This document shows positions 1 to 5,494 of a stretch of 5,494 nucleotides of DNA, one piece after another. Position 1 is the first letter of the stretch; each line of letters opens with the position of its first letter. Made by a program: the position numbers and the translations under genes. The notes below the pieces were generated by a model that had not been told where the DNA came from, did not search any database, and worked only from the letters and a program-made list of their open reading frames with translations. Source of the DNA: an uncultured bacterium (GTDB taxonomy: Bacteria; Cyanobacteriota; Vampirovibrionia; Gastranaerophilales; Gastranaerophilaceae); contig CABUAQ010000104.1 of the NCBI GenBank assembly GCA_902489575.1, forward strand, positions 1 to 5,494. The letters run 5' to 3'.

Positions 1-49
1 TTAAAAGGTTACCCCCCCCGATTTTCCTATTATACTTGAGTTTCAACAT
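1..49 (-). CDS. N-terminus of an unidentified protein (partial, runs off the window)
   Basis: An open frame starts at an ATG at 49-47 and reads MLKLKYNRKIGGGNLL before leaving the window at base 1, so only 16 codons are visible. A purine-rich AAAGGG (65-60) lies 10 bases upstream of the ATG and could be its ribosome binding site. An in-frame TTG at 55-53 is an alternative start, with only 4 bases of spacing. The frame begins 35 bases after the helicase stop, on the same strand, as expected for a tandem downstream gene. The basic, short N-terminus gives no family assignment. A run of eight G (19-12) encodes most of the Ile-Gly-Gly-Gly stretch and could shift the frame if its length varied. Sixteen codons is too few to prove coding; the support is the start codon, the upstream purine motif and the position. 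Confidence 0.4.
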   Translation of the reverse strand, partial: MLKLKYNRKIGGGNLL

Positions 50-73
50 AATCAAAATTCCCTTTCTGGATGT

Positions 74-102
74 ATTATACTATATTACGCAGACAAAGTA
101 AA
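74..102 (-). promoter_or_regulatory. Candidate sigma-70-type promoter for the leftmost gene
   Basis: On the minus strand TTTACT (102-97, four of six matches to TTGACA) is followed after 17 bases by a perfect TATAAT (79-74). The -35 element overlaps the last codons and stop of the helicase gene. Transcription would begin near base 67, just upstream of the AAAGGG at 65-60 and the ATG at 49, which leaves a very short leader. In AT-rich DNA a TATAAT can occur by chance, so this is suggestive only. Confidence 0.35.
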
Positions 103-3075
103 TATTTCATAAATTTCTTCATCAGACAGTTCTGTAATAATCTTTTCACCTTCGTAAACTGCAAGATCCGCAAGTTCTTTTTTAGATTTCAACATTTCAT
201 CAATCTTTTCTTCGAAAGTTCCGAGCGTAATCATTCTGTGAACCATTACATTCTTATCCTGCCCTATACGATACGTTCTGTCTGTTGCCTGATCCTCAAC
301 CGCAGGGTTCCACCACAAATCATAGTGAATAACATTTGTTGCACTTGTAAGGTTCAAACCTGTACCACCTGCTTTTAATGATAAAATCATTACCTTTGAC
401 TCTTTATCTGTTTGGAAACGTTCAATAAGTTCTTCTCTTTGCGGAACAGTAAGACTTCCGTGGAAGAACAACGGCTCAGTATTACATTCTTGCGAAATCA
501 CCTTACATAATATATCTCCCATTTCCTTATATTGAGTAAAGATAAGTGTTTTTTCATCGTTATCAATTATATTTTGAACAAGGTCAATACATTTTTCCAT
601 CTTACCTGACATTTCTCTGCCCATTTCACCGGATTTCAAGAATTGATATGGATGATTACAAATCTGTTTCAACGCAGTAATAAGCTTGAAGATATTGCCA
701 CGTCTATTAACTCCTGTAAATCCGCTGATTTTTGTCATCATTTCATTAAGTGTTTTTTCGTACAGTACAGCTTGAGCTTTTGACAGGTAACAGTACTCAT
801 TAAGAACCATTTTTTCAGGAAGATCTGAAATTACATGTTTATCAGTTTTCAAACGTCTTAGAACAAACGGAGAAATAGACATTTTTAATTTGTTAGCCCT
901 TGAATGTTCTTTAAAACGTTCAATAGGAATTGCATAACTCTTTTGAAACTCTCTCAATGAACCAAGGTAACCCTTATTAATAAAGTCAAAAATACTCCAT
1001 AATTCAGTTAATCTATTTTCAACAGGAGTACCTGTCATAGCAATTTTTACATCAGATTTTAACATCTTGATAGCAAGAGTTTGTGCAGTATCCGGATTTT
1101 TAATATTTTGAGCTTCATCAACAATAATCATGCCCCAGACATGCTTTTTGAGTTCTTCAACATCAATCCTCATAATCGCATAAGTTGTTAAAATAACATC
1201 ATGGTTAACATCAAGCTGTCTGTCTGCTCCGTGATAAATGGTTGCGTCAATATTTGGGGCAAACAATTGTAATTCTTTCATCCAATTACCCATCAGAGTT
1301 GTTGGACAAATTACAAGAACAGGCTTTTTAAGCTTGCCTTCTTCTTTCATTTTCAAAATTAAACTGATAACCTGAATAGTTTTTCCCAGCCCCATATCAT
1401 CTGCCATACAAGCTCCAAAACCTTTTGAAACATTCGTCCACAACCACTTCAAACCGATTTCCTGATAAGGCCGTAGCTCGCCGTTCAAATCTTTTGGGAT
1501 TGTCATATCAACAGGTTTTGTAAAATCGGAGAGCACCCTTGCAAACGCTGCATCATAATCAAAATCATATTGGTCCAATTGCCCTGATAATGAAGCATGG
1601 ATAAGCTCCATCCTTGACATAGATTTAAGATTAGATTTTGCAATTTGTTCAAAAATCTTCTTACTTTCTTCCTGATCAATAAGAACATATTTGTTTTTAT
1701 ATTTAATAAGTCCGTTATTATTTTCAAGAAGTTTTTTATATTCTTCAAGCGAAATTTTTTCATTACCAATTGCAATTTCATAAGAAAATTCCAAAATATC
1801 ATCAAGCGAAATTTTTGAAGATGATGTATTATTATTTATCAAATCCGCAAGATCACCGGATCTTGATTCTTTAACTTTTGCGTTAATTGAGGCTCTTGGA
1901 ATAACAATATTAACAAGTTCCTCAGGCAAAATAACCTCAATCTGGGCCTTTTGCAGATAATAAGCAGTCTGGGTAATAATCTTATAAACTTCATTCAAAT
2001 TCAAATCAAGATAAAGTTTATCTTCATCTTCAAACAAATCCTCAAGTTCTGGCATATAGCGAAGTGCATAGTTAAGCTGTTTTTCAACAATTCTTGAAAT
2101 ATCAGAAGCTTTAGCCCCAAACACCTCTTCATCAGTATATAGTTTATCAATTAAAACACTTTCATCAGTTTTTCTGTTTTTGATATGAACTTTAAGCCTG
2201 AATAACTCATCCTCAACTTTTTCAATTTTGAAAAATGGAATAACATCGTATTTGCCAAGATACAGCTCATCAAACCACTGTGCAAAACTCTCGGCAATGT
2301 CCTTTCCTTTTAACACAGCTCTTTGTTCAAGATCTTTGAGCAAGTATGTCCCTGATTTAACATCTTTAAATCTATACATTTTTATCCCTAAGAATTTATA
2401 AATAACATAGTTCAAATATGTATAAATAAATTCATACACAAAATCCTTTGGTTTTTCACCTTCAATAAACAAATCATCAGGCATACATTCTTCAAACTGG
2501 TTTATAATACGTGCCATTTTTTGATTATTGATAATAGGCTCATAAACGATACGAAACATTTGTCCATAGCGTTTAACAGTCGGAATAAAGTATAATTTTT
2601 CAATCAACTTCATTACAAAATAAGTTAATTTGTTCAAATAAACAAATGTTGGAGTTAAATCAGCCAGATCAACGACATTACCAAATCCGCCAAAATAATC
2701 CATAACTAAATCCCAGGCCATAAAATAACCGACTTTATCGCCAAGAACTTCAGACTTAAATCTAAAAAGCGAGCCTTTTGATTTTAAATAATATTGGAAA
2801 TTATTAGTTGGAGTAACAAAAAACGACAAACCACCGTGAGGACCTTTACCGTTTTTATTAATCAAATAGAAGTGAGTATTACGAGTCGGAGCATTAGGAC
2901 TCAAAAACACTCCTGCAAATTCGTCTTCTATTATTTGATAAATCATGCTTAACGTATAGCGAAAATCCTTATTTTTAAAATGCTCGGGATTTTCACTCAA
3001 ATTAAAAAACAATTCATCAACATTATTCTTTTTAAACGAAAAATCAATATCCAAATCTTCTATTCTGTTACCCAT
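85..3075 (-). CDS. SNF2-family DEAD/DEAH-box helicase-like ATPase
   Basis: This 996-residue protein is a SWI2/SNF2-type ATPase, a motor that translocates on double-stranded DNA and remodels bound protein. The C-terminal half carries the two RecA-like lobes in full: LRPYQ (534-538), Walker A DDMGLGKT (559-566), CPTTLMGNW (590-598), Walker B DEAQ (653-656), TGTPVENRL (681-689), TLIFTQY (843-849), KAGGTGLNL (901-909), and DQATDRTYRIGQ (928-939) with its arginine finger region. All catalytic positions look intact. Residues 1 to about 500 are a long bacterial N-terminal region. The part around 380-500, just before lobe 1, resembles the SNF2-associated domain seen in bacterial SNF2 proteins (PF12419/DUF3670-like); this is from memory, not a search. 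I see no SWIM-type CxC zinc motif. The ATG at 3075 is supported by AAGGA five bases upstream. The gene lies 59 bases downstream of gpmI on the same strand, separated by a strong hairpin. Its biological role (repair, transcription recycling or defence) cannot be told from this window. Confidence 0.95.
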   Translation of the reverse strand: MGNRIEDLDIDFSFKKNNVDELFFNLSENPEHFKNKDFRYTLSMIYQIIEDEFAGVFLSPNAPTRNTHFYLINKNGKGPHGGLSFFVTPTNNFQYYLKSKGSLFRFKSEVLGDKVGYFMAWDLVMDYFGGFGNVVDLADLTPTFVYLNKLTYFVMKLIEKLYFIPTVKRYGQMFRIVYEPIINNQKMARIINQFEECMPDDLFIEGEKPKDFVYEFIYTYLNYVIYKFLGIKMYRFKDVKSGTYLLKDLEQRAVLKGKDIAESFAQWFDELYLGKYDVIPFFKIEKVEDELFRLKVHIKNRKTDESVLIDKLYTDEEVFGAKASDISRIVEKQLNYALRYMPELEDLFEDEDKLYLDLNLNEVYKIITQTAYYLQKAQIEVILPEELVNIVIPRASINAKVKESRSGDLADLINNNTSSSKISLDDILEFSYEIAIGNEKISLEEYKKLLENNNGLIKYKNKYVLIDQEESKKIFEQIAKSNLKSMSRMELIHASLSGQLDQYDFDYDAAFARVLSDFTKPVDMTIPKDLNGELRPYQEIGLKWLWTNVSKGFGACMADDMGLGKTIQVISLILKMKEEGKLKKPVLVICPTTLMGNWMKELQLFAPNIDATIYHGADRQLDVNHDVILTTYAIMRIDVEELKKHVWGMIIVDEAQNIKNPDTAQTLAIKMLKSDVKIAMTGTPVENRLTELWSIFDFINKGYLGSLREFQKSYAIPIERFKEHSRANKLKMSISPFVLRRLKTDKHVISDLPEKMVLNEYCYLSKAQAVLYEKTLNEMMTKISGFTGVNRRGNIFKLITALKQICNHPYQFLKSGEMGREMSGKMEKCIDLVQNIIDNDEKTLIFTQYKEMGDILCKVISQECNTEPLFFHGSLTVPQREELIERFQTDKESKVMILSLKAGGTGLNLTSATNVIHYDLWWNPAVEDQATDRTYRIGQDKNVMVHRMITLGTFEEKIDEMLKSKKELADLAVYEGEKIITELSDEEIYEIFTLSA

Positions 3076-3080
3076 AATAT

Positions 3081-3085
3081 TCCTT
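3081..3085 (-). promoter_or_regulatory. Ribosome binding site of the SNF2 gene
   Basis: AAGGA on the minus strand sits 5 bases before the ATG at 3075-3073. It fixes that start and lies only 7 bases beyond the base of the intercistronic hairpin (3093-3130), so a ribosome bound here would sit against the structure. Confidence 0.7.
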
Positions 3086-3086
3086 A

Positions 3087-3130
3087 TAAAAGTTTCGTCA
3101 CCCTTTAGAAAAACATAAAGGATGACGAAA
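3087..3130 (-). terminator. Intercistronic hairpin, probable terminator or attenuator after gpmI
   Basis: Five bases beyond the gpmI stop codon region, the minus-strand transcript can form a 15-bp stem. The outer eight base pairs are TTTCGTCA (plus 3093-3100) against TGACGAAA (3123-3130), perfectly complementary. The inner seven are 3101-3107 against 3116-3122, with one mismatch that becomes a U-G wobble in the minus-strand RNA. The loop is the eight bases 3108-3115. The stem is followed by CTTTTAT, a short U-rich tail. This is consistent with an intrinsic terminator for gpmI, though the tail is short and begins with C, so partial read-through into the SNF2 gene is likely. Confidence 0.7.
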
Positions 3131-3134
3131 ATGT

Positions 3135-4661
3135 TTACTTAATCAATGATTTGCCTGTCATTTCTTTAGGCTGTTCTATACCAAACAATTGCAGCACAGT
3201 TGGGGCAACATCACATAAAGCACCGCCCTCTCTAAGTTCTGTACCTTTCGGAGCATTAATCAGCACAAACGGCACCTCATTGGTAGTATGCGCAGTTTCA
3301 GGTTCACCCGTTGCCTCATCAACCATAACCTCTGCATTCCCGTGATCGGCAGTCAAAAGCATTACAATATCGTTTTGCTTACAAGCCTCAGCGATTTTAC
3401 CAACACATTCATCAACGACATGACAAGCCTTTGTTGCTGCATCAATAACGCCCGTATGACCAACCATATCAGGATTTGCAAAGTTTACAAGAATAAATTG
3501 ATATTTTACATCATCAATCGCTTTCAATACATTATCACAAACTTCTATAGCGCTCATTTCAGGCTGCATATCGTATGTTGCGACTTTTGGAGAAGCTACA
3601 AGTACACGAGTTTCGTGAGGCTGCGGCTCATCAATACCTCCGTTAAAGAAGAATGTAACATGGGCATATTTTTCGGTTTCAGCAGTTCTAAACTGATTAA
3701 TACCGTTAGCTTCCAAAACATCACCTAAAATATTCACAAGCTTTTCTTTAGGGAAAGCAACAGGGAATGTGAAAGTTGCTTCATAACTTGTCATTGTTGT
3801 GTACAAGATATTTTTCAAAACTTTCTTTCTTTCAAATCCGTCGAAATCTGCGAAGTTAACAGCTTTAGTAATTTCTCTGGCTCTATCAGGACGATAGTTA
3901 AAGAAAATTATAGAATCATTATCATGAATTCTTGATTCTTTACCACCGATAACAGTCGGAAGAACAAATTCATCAGTTTCCCCCTTAGCGTAAGAAGCTT
4001 TAACACCTTCAATTGCAGAAGACGCATGTTCACCTTCGCCTAATAATAATGCATTATAACCTTTTTCGACTCTATCCCAACGGTTATCTCTGTCCATTAT
4101 ATAGTAACGACCAATAACAGTTGCTACAGGAGGAAGATTGTATTTTTTAAGTTCATCTTCAACTACTTGCAAATATTCACAAGCACTTGACGGAGGAGTG
4201 TCACGACCATCTAAAAACGCATGCACATATACCTTAGTTAATCCGTGATCTGCAGCCATTTTAATTAAGGCCAACAAATGATCTAAAGATGAGTGAACGC
4301 CGCCTGTAGAAACAAGTCCATATATATGTAATGCGGAATCATTCTTTTTTGCATGCTCAATTGCAGCCAAAAATCTTTCATTTTTAAAAAATGATCCGTC
4401 TTTAATTGCATTATTAATTTTAGACAAATCCTGATAAACAATTCTGCCTGCACCCAAATTAAGGTGGCCGACTTCAGAATTACCCATTTGCCCTTCAGGC
4501 AAACCTACATTTTCACCATCCGCCTTAATTTTAATAAATTTTTCTTCACGTTCTAACTTTGGCACATTAACAGGATGAGCCAATTTTGTAGCATCATATT
4601 TTTCAGAGCCGGTTGAAATTCCCCAGCCATCCATTATACATAACAAAACTCTTTTAGCCAT
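3135..4661 (-). CDS. gpmI: 2,3-bisphosphoglycerate-independent phosphoglycerate mutase
   Basis: This cytoplasmic glycolytic/gluconeogenic enzyme interconverts 3-phosphoglycerate and 2-phosphoglycerate using two metal ions, usually manganese, and a phosphoserine intermediate. The 508-residue length is normal for the family. Expected residues are all present: Asp11 in MDGWG, the nucleophile Ser62 in GQMGNSEVGH (57-66), His123, the DGRD loop (151-154), Arg185 and Arg191 in GRYYIMDRDNRWDR, the RPDR substrate loop (257-260), Lys331 in TEKYAHV, and the metal ligands Asp398 and His402 (NPDMVGH), Asp439-His440 (TADHGNAE) and His458 (TAHT). Domain order is the usual split phosphatase (alkaline phosphatase-like) domain with the transferase domain inserted at roughly 75-310. 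The ATG at 4661 gives the canonical MAKRVLLCIMDGWG start and has GAAGGG seven bases upstream. It is followed by a strong hairpin and then the SNF2 gene on the same strand. No oddity is seen in the coding sequence. Confidence 0.98.
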   Translation of the reverse strand: MAKRVLLCIMDGWGISTGSEKYDATKLAHPVNVPKLEREEKFIKIKADGENVGLPEGQMGNSEVGHLNLGAGRIVYQDLSKINNAIKDGSFFKNERFLAAIEHAKKNDSALHIYGLVSTGGVHSSLDHLLALIKMAADHGLTKVYVHAFLDGRDTPPSSACEYLQVVEDELKKYNLPPVATVIGRYYIMDRDNRWDRVEKGYNALLLGEGEHASSAIEGVKASYAKGETDEFVLPTVIGGKESRIHDNDSIIFFNYRPDRAREITKAVNFADFDGFERKKVLKNILYTTMTSYEATFTFPVAFPKEKLVNILGDVLEANGINQFRTAETEKYAHVTFFFNGGIDEPQPHETRVLVASPKVATYDMQPEMSAIEVCDNVLKAIDDVKYQFILVNFANPDMVGHTGVIDAATKACHVVDECVGKIAEACKQNDIVMLLTADHGNAEVMVDEATGEPETAHTTNEVPFVLINAPKGTELREGGALCDVAPTVLQLFGIEQPKEMTGKSLIK

Positions 4662-4668
4662 TTTGTAT

Positions 4669-4674
4669 CCCTTC
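4669..4674 (-). promoter_or_regulatory. Ribosome binding site of gpmI
   Basis: GAAGGG on the minus strand lies 7 bases upstream of the ATG at 4661-4659, which is optimal spacing and agrees with the family-conserved N-terminus. Confidence 0.7.
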
Positions 4675-4681
4675 TTTCTAG

Positions 4682-4726
4682 TCTATATGCAAAGAGAAGT
4701 TTAACAAGAACATGCTTTAAATTCAA
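4682..4726 (-). promoter_or_regulatory. Possible promoter region for gpmI
   Basis: Two overlapping promoter-like pairs are visible on the minus strand in the gap before gpmI. TTGAAT (4726-4721) is separated by 17 bases from TAAACT (4703-4698). TTCTTG (4710-4705) is separated by 17 bases from TATAGA (4687-4682). The first pair has four of six consensus matches in each hexamer. Neither is strong, and AT-rich intergenic DNA produces such matches readily. The 82-base gap and the hairpin upstream make an independent gpmI promoter plausible. Confidence 0.3.
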
Positions 4727-4728
4727 GA

Positions 4729-4743
4729 GTTCATTTTATGAAC
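4729..4743 (-). terminator. Small hairpin directly after the prepilin-like gene, weak terminator candidate
   Basis: GTTCAT and ATGAAC form a perfect 6-bp stem around a 3-base loop, starting at the base immediately after the stop codon (4746-4744). The stem is AT-rich and the following minus-strand sequence is CTCTTGAAT, with no U-tract, so it does not meet the usual picture of an intrinsic terminator. It could also protect the 3' end of the message or be fortuitous. Confidence 0.25.
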
Positions 4744-5394
4744 CTAATGACTGTTTCTTATCCAGGTTTTGTATAAACAATTTCCCTGAGGACACCAGCG
4801 ACCTTTGCTTATTATATCTTCCAATGGCAAAACTGAATCCACTGAATCCGGATAACGATTATTTGGTTCAAGACTGTTAGCAAAAAACATCACAAATCTA
4901 TCCCGCCCGAGTTGATTTGGTTTTCCTGAACCGTTAACATCAATCAAGATCGGGTATTCATTTGGACTATATAAATAATAAGCAACTCCGGAAGCATCAA
5001 TAAATGCATAACTACTTCTATTACACCCTAACCAATCAGGTGCTCCATTATATATATATCCCGCTTCACCATTGTCACAAACCCAGCATTTCTCGACATT
5101 TCCATCAAAACACGTAGTTTTCGCATTATAGTAATTTGACATGTACTTAAAAATTACTGCTATTTGAGAACTAACCTGTCCCCAATCAACATTCGTTGCA
5201 CCAAGAGATAAATCAATCTCATCATCCTCTTGTAAGTACTTCATAAGCTGATTCAATGAGCTATAAGTTTTTTTATAAGTAACCCGATATTGGATTTCAT
5301 GATACTTCGATATCAATATCGGTATAGTTAATGCAGAAACAACCCCAATAATACCTAAAGTAATAAGAACTTCAGATAAAGTAAATGCCACCAA
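4744..5394 (-). CDS. Type IV pilin-like protein with prepilin N-terminal cleavage/methylation domain
   Basis: The protein has the class III prepilin signature: Ala before FTLSEVLITLGIIG, with the conserved Glu at position 5 of the predicted mature protein, then a single hydrophobic helix to about residue 28. A prepilin peptidase should cut between Ala3 and Phe4 and methylate the Phe, giving an inner-membrane-anchored pilin or pseudopilin subunit. The body (about 30-216) has the segment IDVNGSGKPNQLGRDRF (151-167), a D-x-N-G loop frequent in these proteins and possibly metal-binding. It also has six cysteines (95, 103, 106, 124, 201, 206) that could form disulphides outside the membrane. The exact substrate or machine is unknown; no pilus assembly genes are in the window. 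The start is uncertain. The first possible start codon in view is TTG at 5394 (GTG follows at 5391), with no good ribosome binding site, and it would leave a three-residue leader without a positive charge. The frame is open upstream to the window edge, so the gene may be longer and cut by the window. Confidence 0.85.
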   Translation of the reverse strand: MVAFTLSEVLITLGIIGVVSALTIPILISKYHEIQYRVTYKKTYSSLNQLMKYLQEDDEIDLSLGATNVDWGQVSSQIAVIFKYMSNYYNAKTTCFDGNVEKCWVCDNGEAGYIYNGAPDWLGCNRSSYAFIDASGVAYYLYSPNEYPILIDVNGSGKPNQLGRDRFVMFFANSLEPNNRYPDSVDSVLPLEDIISKGRWCPQGNCLYKTWIRNSH

Positions 5395-5493
5395 TTTTTG
5401 CCATCTATTATAAACTCTATTGACGTTGTTACATTTTGGAAAGGATAAAAGATTAACGACCGGATTGCTGTGTCGGATTTCATCCTCCCCGCA
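5395..5493 (-). other. Open in-frame extension upstream of the prepilin-like gene (possible leader, start outside window)
   Basis: The 33 codons preceding the TTG at 5394 contain no stop and no ATG, GTG or TTG. The codons nearest the gene read NRVYNRWQKLVA before FTLSE, which supplies the basic residues normally found in a prepilin leader. The farther part reads CGEDEIRHSNPVVN and lies in a GC-rich segment. Either the gene starts beyond base 5494 with a long leader, or the region is non-coding and the openness is chance. A perfect TATAAT is present on the minus strand at 5412-5407, but without a convincing -35 element at normal spacing. An out-of-frame ATG at 5483 directly abuts GGGGAGG, too close for normal initiation, and opens a 42-codon frame overlapping the prepilin start. 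Confidence 0.4.
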
Positions 5494-5494
5494 A

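Noticed and set aside
70..378. Plus-strand open frame of 102 codons
   Set aside because: It lies opposite the SNF2 C-terminal helicase motifs, which are strongly conserved on the minus strand; the plus-strand product has no recognisable features.
1503..1805. Minus-strand 100-codon frame inside the SNF2 gene
   Set aside because: It is an out-of-frame reading of the SNF2 coding region, rich in Leu, Ile, Asn and Lys as expected from AT-rich DNA.
85..3075. Assignment of the SNF2 protein as RapA/HepA or as the SNF2 component of DISARM
   Set aside because: The N-terminal half lacks the features I would need to see for RapA, and no methyltransferase or other DISARM gene is in the window.
3151..3728. 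Two plus-strand open frames (3151-3345 and 3288-3728)
   Set aside because: Both are antisense to gpmI, whose metal-binding residues are encoded here. The predicted peptides are low-complexity and unlike any family.
5284..5322. Inverted repeat CCGATATTG / CAATATCGG with a 21-base spacer inside the prepilin-like gene
   Set aside because: A 9-bp match at this spacing is expected about once by chance in a window this size with AT-rich sequence, and it lies within the conserved coding region, so I do not call a regulatory structure.
5420..5449. Plus-strand TTGACG ... GATAAA promoter-like pair pointing out of the window
   Set aside because: The spacing is 18 bases, the -10 match is only moderate, and no plus-strand gene start is visible before the window ends.

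Overview
This is an AT-rich, densely packed bacterial window in which every supported gene lies on the minus strand. In transcription order, right to left, they are a type IV pilin-like secreted or surface protein, phosphoglycerate mutase (gpmI), a large SNF2-family helicase-like ATPase, and the first codons of a further gene that leaves the window at base 1. The prepilin N-terminus (FTLSEVLITLGIIG and what follows) closely resembles the many prepilin-like proteins of gut Vampirovibrionia/Melainabacteria (Gastranaerophilales). The SNF2 protein is of a type common in Cyanobacteria and Firmicutes. I therefore suspect a Gastranaerophilales-like gut bacterium, but that is inference from protein style, not from a marker gene.

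Layout. Bases 1-84 hold the 3' flank of the helicase gene, a possible promoter, and the start of the next gene, which contains a run of eight G (minus strand). Bases 85-3075 are the SNF2 ATPase. Bases 3076-3134 are a 59-base gap filled by a strong 15-bp hairpin and the helicase ribosome binding site. Bases 3135-4661 are gpmI, with all expected catalytic residues. Bases 4662-4743 are an 82-base gap with a small hairpin, promoter-like hexamers and the gpmI ribosome binding site. Bases 4744-5394 are the prepilin-like gene. Its reading frame stays open through 5395-5493, so its true start is uncertain. The last 44 bases (5451-5494) are clearly richer in G+C (23/44) than the bases just before them (14/50 in 5401-5450).

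The genes do not form an obvious pathway. gpmI is core glycolysis, the SNF2 protein is a DNA- or nucleoprotein-remodelling motor, and the prepilin-like protein is an envelope or surface component. gpmI and the helicase gene may be co-transcribed, with the hairpin between them reducing read-through. I see no RNA genes, CRISPR array, insertion sequence or recognisable defence-system partner genes. The points worth checking are the prepilin start and its GC-rich upstream segment, the intercistronic hairpin, and the G8 tract in the first codons of the leftmost gene.
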